From contig JAISZI010000092.1 in the NCBI GenBank assembly GCA_031269335.1, positions 1 through 41,541 of the forward strand: a stretch of DNA of 41,541 bases, written 5' to 3'. How positions within the stretch are numbered: the first letter of the stretch is position 1; each line of letters begins with the position of its first letter. The notes beneath the pieces are model-generated. The model did not search any database. It saw only the letters and a list, made by a program, of their open reading frames with translations, and was not told the DNA's origin. Origin of the DNA: Puniceicoccales bacterium. Its GTDB lineage: Bacteria; Verrucomicrobiota; Verrucomicrobiia; Opitutales; UBA953. A program made the translations under genes and the position numbers. Below are positions 15,446-25,003 of this stretch, piece by piece.

Positions 15446-16396
15446 ATGAAAACCACACCATCTTTTTTACTGCGCAATTTTGTTGCGCTTGCATTGATAA
15501 CAATCGGTCTCGCTGGGGGATCGGTTCAAAGTTTCGGAGGTGCCTATATGAGCGGGCAACGTTTTGTCGCCACTGATTATACAAGCGGAACAGTCAACAT
15601 AGTAGAAGCCAACGGAAAAATAAGTTGGAGGCATCCTGCTAAGGAAAGCAATGATATCTGGGTGCTCCCCGGCGGAACCTTGTTATTTGTGACTGGCAAC
15701 GGTGTTAAAGAACTCGATCCCAAAACCGGAGAAACGAAGTTTCGCTATGACGCAGGACGCAATTCCGTTTATGCGACCCAGCGTCTTTCCAATGGAAACA
15801 CTTTCATCGGCGTATGCAGTGCTCAAAAATTACTTGAAGTGGCACCTTCCGGAAAAGTCGTGAAAACAATTTCACTTATCCCCGCCGGAAAAAAACGCAA
15901 AGGCGGGCACGGTTTCATGCGCAACGCACGGGTGTTGAAAAACGGCAATTATCTCGTCGCACATTACGGTGCCCGCGAAGTTGTAGAATACTCTCCGGAG
16001 GGCAAAGAAGTCTGGCAATTCAAATCACCCACTTCGGTCCACAGTGCAACGCGTCTCGCGAACGGGAACACGCTCATCATGGGTGCGGACGCTGGAAAAC
16101 CCGGTCTCTATGAGGTAACGCCTGAAAAGAAAATAGTTTGGCAAGTTACCAACGACGATCTCCCTGGCAAGCCGCTGCGCTTCGTAGCGGGATTTCACGT
16201 TTTACCGAACGGTAACATCCTCGTTAGCAACTGGCTCGGTCACGGACAATTCAAAAAAGCACCGCATCTCCTCGAAATAACCCGCGCAAAAGAGATTGTT
16301 TGGACTTACAATGACCACGAACAATTTCGCACTATTTCATCGGTGTTTGTTTTCGACAAAAATAATAAACCCCTCCCGGGGGAGGGGTTGCACTAA
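15446..16396 (+). CDS. Secreted beta-propeller (PQQ-like/arylsulfotransferase-like) protein
   Basis: The 316-residue protein has a signal peptide (FVALALITIGLAGGSVQSFG). About six blades with a repeating signature follow: a strand ending in Trp (KISWRHP, KEVWQFK, KKIVWQVT, KEIVWTYN) and a GN turn (LSNGNTFIG, LKNGNYLVA, LANGNTLIMG, LPNGNILVS). This pattern is typical of PQQ-binding-like and aryl-sulfotransferase-like propellers. No enzyme motif is evident, so it may bind carbohydrate or protein outside the inner membrane. Its last codons (NKPLPGEGLH) lie inside a perfect hairpin that probably terminates the convergent GH109 gene. Confidence 0.82.
   Translation: MKTTPSFLLRNFVALALITIGLAGGSVQSFGGAYMSGQRFVATDYTSGTVNIVEANGKISWRHPAKESNDIWVLPGGTLLFVTGNGVKELDPKTGETKFRYDAGRNSVYATQRLSNGNTFIGVCSAQKLLEVAPSGKVVKTISLIPAGKKRKGGHGFMRNARVLKNGNYLVAHYGAREVVEYSPEGKEVWQFKSPTSVHSATRLANGNTLIMGADAGKPGLYEVTPEKKIVWQVTNDDLPGKPLRFVAGFHVLPNGNILVSNWLGHGQFKKAPHLLEITRAKEIVWTYNDHEQFRTISSVFVFDKNNKPLPGEGLH
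16358..16389 (-). terminator. Terminator of the GH109 gene, embedded in the 3' end of the convergent gene
   Basis: Arms AACCCCTCCC (16368-16377) and GGGAGGGGTT (16380-16389) are perfectly complementary. On the minus strand the hairpin is followed by TTTATTATTTTTG, a good T-tract. It lies 21 bp past the GH109 stop and within the last codons of the plus-strand propeller gene. Confidence 0.7.
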
Positions 16397-16410
16397 AAGG
16401 AAAAATCGGT

Positions 16411-17793
16411 TCAGGAGAACACGGTTTTCATATCAATAACCGGCCACGGTTTCGCCTTTTTCCATTCACCCCGAGTAAAATCGGGAACGTCGATGGAATT
16501 GCTTCTATTTAAGACGGAGCGTTCGCTCAATTCTGTGATACTTGACCATGCTGCGGCGTCGTAAACATCTTGATCGAGCGGGAGTCCATTGCGGAGGCAG
16601 TAAATAAGGCGCCAATCCATAATATAATCCATTCCGCCATGTCCGCCGACTCTTCGTGCTTTTTTACCGATATACTCTTCGAGCGGGTGTTTATATTTCG
16701 CCATAATTTCCTTAAATTTTGCTGGATTTAAGAAGTTGTGCGCATTGGGTTCGAGAGCGATTTTTGGTTCGGGATATTTAACGGCATAGCCCTTCGTTCC
16801 ACTGATTTTATGAATGCGGTCGTAAGGGCGGGGGCTGGTCGTGTCATGAACGGCTACGATAGTGTGTCCGTTTACGGTGCGTATCAAAGTCTGGCTCATG
16901 TCTCCTAATTTATAGGTTGCACGGGCTTCTGGAGAATTTTTTCCAAAGACTTTCTCTGCGTAGAGAGTCAACCCGAATTGATTGGAAGACATGGATGTGA
17001 GGTATTCAAAACGGTCGCCTCTGTTGATGCCCATGATTTGGGAAACCGGACCGAGACCGTGCATCGGATAAGGGTTTCCGGTATGGCGTTTGCTGTATTC
17101 GAGGCGCCACATTTTATAGTAACCCCGTTTGTTGTGTTTCAAGCCGCGCAAGTCATGGATATAAGCACCTTCGCCGTGGTAAATTTCTCCGAAAACGCCT
17201 TGGCGCGCCATGTTAAGAGTCGCCATCTCGAAGAAATCGTAACAGCAATTTTCGAGCATCATACAATGGCGTTGTGTTTCTTCGGCGGTATCGACTAACG
17301 CCCAGCAATTTTCCAATGTTAATGCTGCCGGCACTTCTACGACTGCATGTTTCCCGTGGCGCATAGCGCACAAGGCGATGGGGACGTGCAAGTGCCACGG
17401 CGTTGCATTATAGACGAGGTCAATGTCGTCGCGGGCGCACACTTTTTTCCAATCTTCTTCGCCGGTATAAGCGGCGGCGGCTGGGCGCCCTGTTCTCTTT
17501 AAGGTTCCTTGCGCGTTTTGTATGCGGCCATTTTGCACGTCGCAAAGGGCAACGATTTTTGTGCCTTCGATGTGCGATAGTCGTTGGACGGCGCCGCCGC
17601 CGCGTCCCAGACCGATTACGGCAATGCGCACTTCGGGGATGGGATCACAGCGTAGCCCCATCACAGTTTTTCCCTTTCTCGGGGGATCGGTGGCGGCGTT
17701 CCCTTGTATCGTTTGCATACAAGCTCCCGTTAAGCCGAGGGCGATCCCTCCACGAAGGGTTTTTTTCAAGAAGTTTCTGCGGTCGTTTTCCAT
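16411..17793 (-). CDS. GH109 family glycosidase (Gfo/Idh/MocA fold, alpha-N-acetylgalactosaminidase-like) with Tat-like leader
   Basis: GH109 enzymes hydrolyse glycosides by an NAD+-dependent redox mechanism. The 460-residue product starts with a twin-arginine leader (ENDRRNFLKKTLRGGIALG). The Rossmann motif VRIAVIGLGRGGGAVQRL follows, then the family hallmarks MLENCCYDFFEMATLNMARQ, GEGAYIHDLR, NPYPMHGLGPVSQIMGINRG, HDTTSPRPYDR, GGHGGMDYIMDW and VPDFTRGEWKKAKPWP. These match, in order, the Elizabethkingia alpha-N-acetylgalactosaminidase as I remember it. A role in mucin or other host-glycan breakdown is plausible, but other GH109 specificities exist. The ATG at 17793 is preferred to the TTG at 17829 because it puts the RR motif five residues in. 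It lies 106 bp behind the AsmA-like gene and may share its transcript. Confidence 0.9.
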   Translation of the reverse strand: MENDRRNFLKKTLRGGIALGLTGACMQTIQGNAATDPPRKGKTVMGLRCDPIPEVRIAVIGLGRGGGAVQRLSHIEGTKIVALCDVQNGRIQNAQGTLKRTGRPAAAAYTGEEDWKKVCARDDIDLVYNATPWHLHVPIALCAMRHGKHAVVEVPAALTLENCWALVDTAEETQRHCMMLENCCYDFFEMATLNMARQGVFGEIYHGEGAYIHDLRGLKHNKRGYYKMWRLEYSKRHTGNPYPMHGLGPVSQIMGINRGDRFEYLTSMSSNQFGLTLYAEKVFGKNSPEARATYKLGDMSQTLIRTVNGHTIVAVHDTTSPRPYDRIHKISGTKGYAVKYPEPKIALEPNAHNFLNPAKFKEIMAKYKHPLEEYIGKKARRVGGHGGMDYIMDWRLIYCLRNGLPLDQDVYDAAAWSSITELSERSVLNRSNSIDVPDFTRGEWKKAKPWPVIDMKTVFS

Positions 17794-17899
17794 GTTTTTA
17801 CAAGAAGGTTGGTTGTAGTTAGCGGGCAAACGGTGTCTGCCGTTGGTGTGTGACCGGTGTTTTTCCTTAATGTTCCTTTCCTCCGGTATCTTGAAAAAA

Positions 17900-20809
17900 T
17901 TATTTTTTTGGTTTTGTTTCGGGCGCGGGTGTGGGTTGCGATTCTTTTTTCGGTGCTGTGCCTTCTTTCACATTGAGGGGACTCGTGAACAAAGCGGTGG
18001 GGGAGATGTCAATACTCCACTGCGGGTCTTTCAGCGTTCCCGAGATATTCACCGGTATCAATTCTGTCCATTTGTTCAGCCCGCGAAACACGTATTTAAT
18101 CCCCGGAATGCCCTCGCCGCTCTTTGCGACGAGCTGTGCCCGAAATTTCAAGCTCTGATCGTCTAAATAAAAACGACCTACGCTATCGATGGAGGCGTTT
18201 TCGCCGGTTATTTTTATATTGGGAAAGTAGATAATTTTTTCGCGGATAGTGAAATTACTTTCTGCGCGGGTGAGTTTGAAACTGGAAAACCCGATATTAA
18301 TTTTATCAAGTGCGCGGGAGAGACCGCCGAAGATGTGTAGTTGTGCGAGCTTATTATCAAGAAGGTTAGTGGTGCCTGTGGCGTCGAGCGTCTCTAATTT
18401 TGGGAGGGATACGGAACCGGTGAGGGCGATATCGAGGGCGGAGTCGTCTGTTTCTGTCGGTGGTGGTTCGGGTGCGACAAGTGGCACAAGTGCAGGTGCT
18501 GGCACTGGCGCTAATGCTGGCGGCGTGGCATTTATTTTTTGCAAATTTTCGAGGAAGGTGCTGCGGCGTGCCCGCAGGAGTTCCAAGTCGAATTGGAGTA
18601 GGGGATCGGCGGGATTTAAGTCGAGCCAGAGGTATTGCGGGCGGTCTGGGCGAGCGGAAAGCCACGGGGCGCGTTTTTGTCCGATTTTTCCGCCGGCGAA
18701 AGTTACGTCATTCACGGTGATGGCGAGGCGTCCGGTGTCGTAGGCGACTGTGCCCTGAAAATCGGAGAACGGCAGGTTCCATGCGTTAATAGCACCGGTC
18801 GTTTTGGCACTTACGAGCACTTGGGTGCGTTCTGGCGCAGAGATGTCGTTGGCGATGTGTGCGCATCCGGTGACGGTCGCATCGACCGGTTGAGAAACGC
18901 GGAGCGGGGCGAGCATGGTGGAAAGTCTTCCGCCAGCGAGCAACACACCGGTTTCTTTTGGCATACGTCCGGTGAATAGAAAACGGATGTCGTTTAGTTT
19001 GTAATGTGGCGTCAGGGAATAGTTTAGGTGAAGGTCGCCGGTGGCGTTAAAAATGCCTTGGCGGGCGTGCACCTTGAAGAGGGCGACCCGTTGCGGCGTT
19101 TCAAGAATGCGCAGCGAAGCGTGGTCAAACTCCGCGCCGCGGAAGGTGATTCGCTCTCCGGCGGCGCCGCAATAAATAAACTCGTAGGGCACGCCCCAGT
19201 TGCCGTGAATCTCGATGTCGGCACGCGGCAGCGATTCGGGACGCAAGTTGAATTGTTGCCACAAATCCACCCAACTAGGTCCAATGAAATCGAGCACACC
19301 GGGGTGGATACTTCCTTCGAGGAGAAAACGAAACGCGGAACCTTTTGCGAAGCCGGTGCGAAAACTTCCTTTTGCGCCGTAATTGGCAGCGCGCACATCG
19401 GCGTCCTCCACAATAACTCCGTCCGGCGTGAGCTTGACGCGCCCTTTGCCGCTGTTGGCGTTGATCTCGCCGAAACGCACGGCACCGATGTCGAAGAAAA
19501 ACTCGCTCCGCGCAAATTTCCCGCCGGGTGCAAATTCGGCAAATCCGTCTAATGCAAGGTGTTGCCCTACTTCTATCGGGGCGGGAACTTTCTTCAGGAG
19601 TGTTTTTACTGCGGGATGGGCGAGGTAAATTGACGGTGTTAGCTGTGCGGAAAAATCTATTTTTCCAGAACGTTTGGAGAAATTACCCTTTGCGTGCGCC
19701 TCCACAAAATCGCCGCCGCGCACAATGAGTGCTTCGGCAGAAATCTCTGGCAACGCTTCCCATTTCACATCAGCGGCGAGGTATCCTGCGTGTTCGCCGT
19801 TTACGACAAGATCGGTGAGCGTGGCGCGAATCGCCGTAGGCAATTCCCATTTCGTTCCTAAACGGGAGGAAAGCCGAACGGGTCCCGTCTTCGTTGAAAA
19901 CGCTGGAAGCTCGGCACCGTCTGCCCCGTGGTGTTTCCATTCAAACGCCCCTACCGTCAGGACAACGGTGCCCACGGGTTGAAAGTCCACGCCGTCGAAA
20001 CGCGCCCGCCCGCGAAACTGCGCATCTTTGACATGTGCCTGCCCGGGCAAGGGCAATTCAAAATGCGCCCCGAGTGCACGCAGCGAAAACGTCACCGCAC
20101 CGGATTCATCTGAGCGCCCCCGCGCCTCGACAAAAACCTTGCCAATAGACTCCACCGTTTTCCGCACGTTGAGCATCTGTCCTGCTACTCGGTGGATAGC
20201 CGTCCATTCCTCCGGAGTCACCACGCCGGATTTCCCGTCCGTAACCGAATCCCACAACGCCCGCGGAATGAAGTCCCCGTAAATCACAATCGGCGTCTTG
20301 CCATAACGTGCCTGCAACACCTGCGCCCGCACACCCTTCGTCTCGCGATCAAGAACCGCTCGGATGTCCCCCACAACCACTCCGCGGTGTCCGTCCGGCG
20401 CGACCGACGCTGGGCAATAAAAATCGCCTCCTTCGAGTATGGCGCGGTTAAAAACGACCCGCCCGCGCAACAGCCACGGAACGCTCATCGTCGCGGCGAC
20501 GCGTTTGATGACGAATGTCGGTCCGGCGGCACCGGGGGCACCCAATTCGACGTCCTCTACTTCAAGGTAACCGTTTGGACGAAATACGATCTCGCGGAAA
20601 TGGCACGCAACCCCCGCCGCTTCAACACGTTGTTGAATAAAACCGGCGACGAACCCCGGAAGCGTAATCTGTCGATCATTGCGCAAACACCACCACAGGT
20701 AAAACTGCAGCGCGAGCAGGGCGATGAGCAAAAGGTGAAACAATTCGCAAAAGCGATAACCTATCTTGCGCATAAACCCGGACTTGTCACTAAACGCTGA
20801 TGGCTGCAT
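17900..20809 (-). CDS. Large AsmA/TamB-like inner-membrane-anchored periplasmic protein
   Basis: The 969-residue protein has one N-terminal transmembrane helix (FCELFHLLLIALLALQFYLWW) and then over 900 residues rich in beta strands. The C-terminal region reads TLDATGTTNLLDNKLAQL, FTIREKIIYFPNIKITGENA, SIDSVGRFYLDDQSLKFRAQ, NKWTELIPVNISGTLKDPQW. That pattern is typical of AsmA-like C-terminal domains, thought to form groove-like bridges for lipid transport to the outer membrane. A Pro/Ala-rich linker (ALAPVPAPALVPLVAPEPPP) comes before it. The start could be 20809 or 20773; neither has a ribosome-binding site, and 20809 is given as the first plausible ATG. It sits between the HzsA-like and GH109 genes on the same strand, each 106 bp away. 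Confidence 0.78.
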   Translation of the reverse strand: MQPSAFSDKSGFMRKIGYRFCELFHLLLIALLALQFYLWWCLRNDRQITLPGFVAGFIQQRVEAAGVACHFREIVFRPNGYLEVEDVELGAPGAAGPTFVIKRVAATMSVPWLLRGRVVFNRAILEGGDFYCPASVAPDGHRGVVVGDIRAVLDRETKGVRAQVLQARYGKTPIVIYGDFIPRALWDSVTDGKSGVVTPEEWTAIHRVAGQMLNVRKTVESIGKVFVEARGRSDESGAVTFSLRALGAHFELPLPGQAHVKDAQFRGRARFDGVDFQPVGTVVLTVGAFEWKHHGADGAELPAFSTKTGPVRLSSRLGTKWELPTAIRATLTDLVVNGEHAGYLAADVKWEALPEISAEALIVRGGDFVEAHAKGNFSKRSGKIDFSAQLTPSIYLAHPAVKTLLKKVPAPIEVGQHLALDGFAEFAPGGKFARSEFFFDIGAVRFGEINANSGKGRVKLTPDGVIVEDADVRAANYGAKGSFRTGFAKGSAFRFLLEGSIHPGVLDFIGPSWVDLWQQFNLRPESLPRADIEIHGNWGVPYEFIYCGAAGERITFRGAEFDHASLRILETPQRVALFKVHARQGIFNATGDLHLNYSLTPHYKLNDIRFLFTGRMPKETGVLLAGGRLSTMLAPLRVSQPVDATVTGCAHIANDISAPERTQVLVSAKTTGAINAWNLPFSDFQGTVAYDTGRLAITVNDVTFAGGKIGQKRAPWLSARPDRPQYLWLDLNPADPLLQFDLELLRARRSTFLENLQKINATPPALAPVPAPALVPLVAPEPPPTETDDSALDIALTGSVSLPKLETLDATGTTNLLDNKLAQLHIFGGLSRALDKINIGFSSFKLTRAESNFTIREKIIYFPNIKITGENASIDSVGRFYLDDQSLKFRAQLVAKSGEGIPGIKYVFRGLNKWTELIPVNISGTLKDPQWSIDISPTALFTSPLNVKEGTAPKKESQPTPAPETKPKK

Positions 20810-20844
20810 GTGAAAAAAAGCACGCGGAGCTAAACAAGATTTGC

Positions 20845-20859
20845 TCCTTTTCAAAAGGA
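20845..20859. promoter_or_regulatory. Short palindrome upstream of the AsmA-like gene
   Basis: TCCTTTT-C-AAAAGGA is a perfect 7-bp inverted repeat centred on one base, 36 bp before the AsmA-like start. It could be an operator or part of a hairpin. No binding protein is known and it may be chance. Confidence 0.2.
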
Positions 20860-20915
20860 CAAAAACCGCCCTGCCCTGCCGGCACCCCGCCCTGTCGGTG
20901 TCGGCAAACGGCGTC

Positions 20916-23633
20916 TCATTTTTTTGCCGTAGCGACAGTTACGTTCATGTCCGGCAGCGTGAAATCAATTTTGACGCCCCGCGCCGGGACTTCTTTGGGA
21001 AGTGCCCACGGGTCGCCCCAGTCGTAGCTTCGCCAGACGCCTTTTTTCCCGTCGGAGGCGAGTTTATGCCACATTTCCCCAGAATGCGGGGTATTGGCAT
21101 CGACCCACGCCGTCAAAATACGCCACTCGGTTTGGCTAAGTTTTACCTGCATTTTTTCTTGTTTTACCAGTGCTTGCGTGAGGCGGCTTGCATGTGAGCC
21201 AAATTGTTTCACGCGGGTAATGGCACTGTTCATGTTGCAATTTGTGAGGGCGACGAGCCTTTTGCGGCGGATAGAGTCAAAGGCTTTTCCCGCAGCGAGA
21301 TCGAGACCGGCTTTGGCGGTGGCGCCGGCGTGGCAAGAAACGCAATTCTTCGTGAAAATGGGTTGCACGTCGCGTGCGAAATGGATCGGTTGGCGTGCGC
21401 CCCACGGGAGGGGATTGGGATCGCTGGGCTGACGCGAGAGCGCGAGGTTGCGATTCGCACGCGGCGGGGCAGGAACGGTGGAGTTGGTTTCGTGGCAACC
21501 GTTGCAACTGCGTTGTTCCCCCGGTGCAAAGGAGACGCTGCTGCGCATACGGCGTATTTCCATGAAATTAGCGTCAAGTGCTTGGAAATAAACCGAGGCG
21601 TTATCGGTGACGGGCACTTTGAAATGCGCCGAGCCGTCGTTCTCTACCGGCACATCGCCGATGATGCGCACGGGGCACCAGCGGGTGGCGTCTCTCGCGC
21701 TGTTCGTCCAGCCCTGCGTCCAGCGTTTGACGCCTTCTCCTGGGATGACCGTCCAAGGCAATGCTTCGGCGATCCTGATATAGCGAATGCTTCCGGGGGC
21801 AACGCCGTCGAGACCTTGATAAACGTTTGGAATGCTGCAAATGGCATAGTTTTGCGAGCGGTCGGTCGTGTCGGGAAGTTGCGGCGGCATCTTTCGGGCA
21901 CGCAGCGGGCGGGCACCGTAAACGCCAAGAAACGGGTCGCGGTAAAGGAGTTCTTTGTTGCCAAAAACGTCCACGAGGTAGGCACCGTAGCCATTGGAAT
22001 CAACGTCGTAACGTTCGTGGCTGTATCGGACGGCGGCACGGGAGGGAAAGGCATACGAGGCGAGGAAAGCCTTCTCAGAGAAACCGTTAGGATCGGTGTA
22101 AAAACCGCTGACATCGACGCGCCCGCCCTCTGCAACTGGTCGACCGGGAACGCCTCCTTCGTTAACCCAAAGACCGCGTGTGACGACGTTGATGCCATTG
22201 GGGTCGTTGATGCCCATGCTCGGATTCAAAATGACGAGTGCGCCCTGCGGAAGCGCGTGGTGACCGGTCGCAATGGCGAGCAGTTTGTTCCCTTCGCCGA
22301 GGCTGCACGCGAGGCGGACGCTGTAAGGTTGCGCATTGTGTTGTTTGAAAAGCGCATCGGCATTGCTGCCGTCGGGTCTCGTCGTCCAGACCGCGTGCGT
22401 TTCCATGAAGTTTCGTTCCTGATATTCCCAGCGCAAATAGGCGACCAGCCCGTTGTTGAGCACGCGTGGGTGGGTGTCTATGTCCTTGTGGTTGAGGAGG
22501 CGGCGAATGGATTTTCGGTCTGCGGTCAAGGTGTAGAGATTGAGGTCGGATAAATCGTTGTTATTCGAATCGCAAGAAGGCGAGTTTCCCGCCCGGTCGC
22601 TGGCAAAAACAACACCGCCGTTGGGCAAATAAACAGGTTCGGTGTCGCCCCAGTAATTGTGGTCGGTGAGTTGGGAACATGTTCCCGTGGCGATGTTTAA
22701 CTCGTAAAGATGCGGCGGCTCAAACCGCGCAATGTCGCGCAGCTCGCGGGCGAAACAGGCATTGTCGCGCCGCGGCCAAACGGTGCTGAACTTTTTCGGC
22801 GGCGGCCACACGGGCTGGGAGGCGAAAGAGAAAACGATGCGACCCGCGTCAAAGGCGAGATCGAACCCGTGGATATGCCCGGCACCGAGGTTCCCGCGCA
22901 CGAGTGGACGCGCCGCCCCCGTGCGCACGTCAACCGCCAAAATATCGCCGCCCGGCTTGTATGACCACGAGGTATGCGTGCCGCAAACGTTTGGCTTGTA
23001 ATGAAAACCGTAGCGCGTGTGGAGCAACAGCGTTTCACCCACGCCCGACGCGGCGAGAATGGCGGGGCGCATCCGCCGCCGCGCTTCCAGCCAAAGGGCA
23101 CGGCAAGTGCCTTCATCCGCCTCGGCAATTTTTTCGAGAATATCGGCAATGCTCACGTTGACACCCATGCGCCGAGCGCGGACGTAGTAGAGCAGAACCT
23201 CACTGCGCAACGCTTCGGCAGAAAAAATCTTCCCTTCGTTGGCGAGATGGCGAATCCAATCGTAAACGACAATATCGTCGTGCGAGACAGCGACATACGC
23301 CTTTATCCACGCAGGAGCATCGGGTTTGGCAGCGTCAGCAGCCGTGATTTTAACGATGTCTCCATTGTTCGCATGACCAACGAGTTGCGCAGCAGCCGCA
23401 TGACCAAGAGCGCGAACAAAGATGTCGGGCGATTGCAGTGCCCGGGCGATTTCGCCGTGACGGGCTTCGGGCAAATTACCGTTATACGCAGCACGTTCGA
23501 GCGCAACAGCTTGTTGCAACGGCGATAACGGAGGCGGAGAACGGCGACGGGGAGCGGCGTCAATGGAAACGCTAACCACAAGGAACGCCGCGATTAACCG
23601 CAAAAAAGGCCACGTAACAGAGGTCGTTTTCAT
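20916..23633 (-). CDS. Exported diheme c-type protein related to the hydrazine synthase alpha chain (HzsA-like)
   Basis: The 905-residue product has a signal peptide (WPFLRLIAAFLVVSVSIDA), a helical region (50-210), and a propeller with the motifs NYWGDTEPVYLPNGGVVFAS, DSNNNDLSDLNLYTL and NHKDIDTHPRVLNNGLVAYL. These recall the middle domain of HzsA. Two haem-c motifs follow, CNGCH (about 710-714) and CVSCH (about 764-768), in a C-terminal cytochrome-like domain. Related proteins are common in Planctomycetes and Verrucomicrobia that do not perform anammox, so hydrazine synthesis is not implied. It should act as a periplasmic redox protein. The frame runs on upstream to 24482, but that part overlaps alr antisense and lacks sense, so the ATG at 23633 before the signal peptide is used. 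It is divergent from alr. Confidence 0.85.
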   Translation of the reverse strand: MKTTSVTWPFLRLIAAFLVVSVSIDAAPRRRSPPPLSPLQQAVALERAAYNGNLPEARHGEIARALQSPDIFVRALGHAAAAQLVGHANNGDIVKITAADAAKPDAPAWIKAYVAVSHDDIVVYDWIRHLANEGKIFSAEALRSEVLLYYVRARRMGVNVSIADILEKIAEADEGTCRALWLEARRRMRPAILAASGVGETLLLHTRYGFHYKPNVCGTHTSWSYKPGGDILAVDVRTGAARPLVRGNLGAGHIHGFDLAFDAGRIVFSFASQPVWPPPKKFSTVWPRRDNACFARELRDIARFEPPHLYELNIATGTCSQLTDHNYWGDTEPVYLPNGGVVFASDRAGNSPSCDSNNNDLSDLNLYTLTADRKSIRRLLNHKDIDTHPRVLNNGLVAYLRWEYQERNFMETHAVWTTRPDGSNADALFKQHNAQPYSVRLACSLGEGNKLLAIATGHHALPQGALVILNPSMGINDPNGINVVTRGLWVNEGGVPGRPVAEGGRVDVSGFYTDPNGFSEKAFLASYAFPSRAAVRYSHERYDVDSNGYGAYLVDVFGNKELLYRDPFLGVYGARPLRARKMPPQLPDTTDRSQNYAICSIPNVYQGLDGVAPGSIRYIRIAEALPWTVIPGEGVKRWTQGWTNSARDATRWCPVRIIGDVPVENDGSAHFKVPVTDNASVYFQALDANFMEIRRMRSSVSFAPGEQRSCNGCHETNSTVPAPPRANRNLALSRQPSDPNPLPWGARQPIHFARDVQPIFTKNCVSCHAGATAKAGLDLAAGKAFDSIRRKRLVALTNCNMNSAITRVKQFGSHASRLTQALVKQEKMQVKLSQTEWRILTAWVDANTPHSGEMWHKLASDGKKGVWRSYDWGDPWALPKEVPARGVKIDFTLPDMNVTVATAKK

Positions 23634-23715
23634 AGCTAAACGTGAACACCCAAGAGAGGGGCGATGTTCCGGCGCACACGAACAATTTTTCGCTGCAAAA
23701 CGGAAAAATTGCGCG

Positions 23716-23750
23716 GGTTGACACCGCTTGCCGACACACCATTCTCCGGC
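23716..23750 (+). promoter_or_regulatory. Putative alr promoter matching the glmS upstream motif
   Basis: GGTTGACA (23716-23723) holds a consensus TTGACA. A 17-base spacer starting CCGC ends in ATTCTCCGGC. The same order and spacing precedes glmS (4195-4227). Transcription from here would leave a short leader of about 35 bases to the alr ATG at 23787. Confidence 0.45.
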
Positions 23751-23786
23751 TTCCGCAGCCACGCTGGACAACGCACTTTTAACGCA

Positions 23787-24935
23787 ATGACAGCACCAAC
23801 CACTTTTCCACGCCGCGCCTGGGTCGAAATCGACCTCGCCGCCCTCGAACGCAATCTCGGCAAAATCAAAGCCGCACTCCCGCCCCGCATCCGCTACATC
23901 TCCGTCGTCAAAGCCGATGCCTACGGACACGGCGTCGGACCGATGGTGTCGCGTCTCCTGCAATGCGGCGTCGATTGCTTTTGCGTCGCAAACACCCGCG
24001 AAGGCGCCGATGTCCGCGAACTCGGGCGGGGCACGGACATCCTCGTCCTCGGCGCGGTGTTGCCGGAAGAAATGCCGATGCTCGCCCACTACGGTCTCAC
24101 CGCTTCCATTTCTTGCGAAGCAGAAGCAACCGCCCTCGCCGATCTCGCCGCAGCCCACAAGACGCGCTTCGCCGTCCATGTAAAAGTGGATACGGGCATG
24201 GGGCGTCTGGGCGTCTGGCACGAACGCGCCCCAGACTTTATCCGTTTTGTCCTGCGCCAACCCGCCCTCGACTTGCGCGGGGTCTTCACGCATTTTTCCT
24301 GCGCCGATAGCGACGCCGCCTTCACCACGATACAACGCAACCGCTTTGTCGAAACACTCGCCGCCCTGCCGCCGACTTTGCGCGAATCGGAAAATCTGCT
24401 CATCCACGCCGACAATAGCGCGGGGTTGGAGACATTCTCCGACGGCGGTCCCTTCAACGCCGTGCGCGTCGGCCTCCTCCAATACGGTCTGCCTCCAAAC
24501 AAAGACTCGCTGCTCGCACGCCTGAAACCGGAGGCGGTGTTAGGATTTCACAGCCGCGTCGGGCTGGTCAAAGAACTCCCTCGCGGCACGGGGATCAGCT
24601 ACAACCGCACACACTTCCTCAAACGCGACACCCGCATCGCCATTGTCACCGCCGGATATGGCGACGGCATCCCCATTTCCGCCAGCAACCGCGCCCACGT
24701 TCTCATCCGCGGGAAACGCTGCCCCATCATCGGACGCGTCACAATGGACCAGACAATTGTGGACACTTCCGACCTGCCGGAACTCGCCGTCGGCGATATA
24801 GTTACGTTAATCGGCCGCCAACAGGGTGGCGAAATTTCTCTTAACGAGTTTTGCACATGGACAAACACAATCGCTTGGGACGTTTTCTGCTCTATAACAA
24901 AGCGTGTTGAACGCGTTCAAACGGGCTTAATTTAA
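23787..24935 (+). CDS. alr: Alanine racemase
   Basis: The 382-residue enzyme interconverts L- and D-alanine with PLP and supplies D-Ala for peptidoglycan. The PLP lysine is K42 in VVKADAYGHG. The second catalytic base is Y272 in GISYNRTH. The phosphate- and ring-contacting motifs VDTGMGRLG, AVRVGLLQYGLPP and VTMDQTIVD are all present. The C-terminal beta domain (from about 245) is complete. The start at 23787 (MTAPTTFPRRAWVEIDLAAL) fits the family; the frame's longer start at 23664 would run through the putative promoter. The divergent neighbour is the HzsA-like gene, 153 bp away. Confidence 0.95.
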   Translation: MTAPTTFPRRAWVEIDLAALERNLGKIKAALPPRIRYISVVKADAYGHGVGPMVSRLLQCGVDCFCVANTREGADVRELGRGTDILVLGAVLPEEMPMLAHYGLTASISCEAEATALADLAAAHKTRFAVHVKVDTGMGRLGVWHERAPDFIRFVLRQPALDLRGVFTHFSCADSDAAFTTIQRNRFVETLAALPPTLRESENLLIHADNSAGLETFSDGGPFNAVRVGLLQYGLPPNKDSLLARLKPEAVLGFHSRVGLVKELPRGTGISYNRTHFLKRDTRIAIVTAGYGDGIPISASNRAHVLIRGKRCPIIGRVTMDQTIVDTSDLPELAVGDIVTLIGRQQGGEISLNEFCTWTNTIAWDVFCSITKRVERVQTGLI

Positions 24936-25003
24936 CTGCCGCACCACCAATTTTTGTCTGAAAAAAACTTCCAACAAAAACACGCTAATAGAAACTTCCT
25001 TCC

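Noticed and set aside
20916-23633. True hydrazine synthase (anammox)
   Set aside because: Only the alpha-chain-like part is present, with no beta or gamma subunits, and such proteins are common in organisms that do not perform anammox.
23634-24482. N-terminal extension of the HzsA-like gene
   Set aside because: This part is antisense to alr, and the signal peptide begins at 23633, so the extension is only an open shadow.
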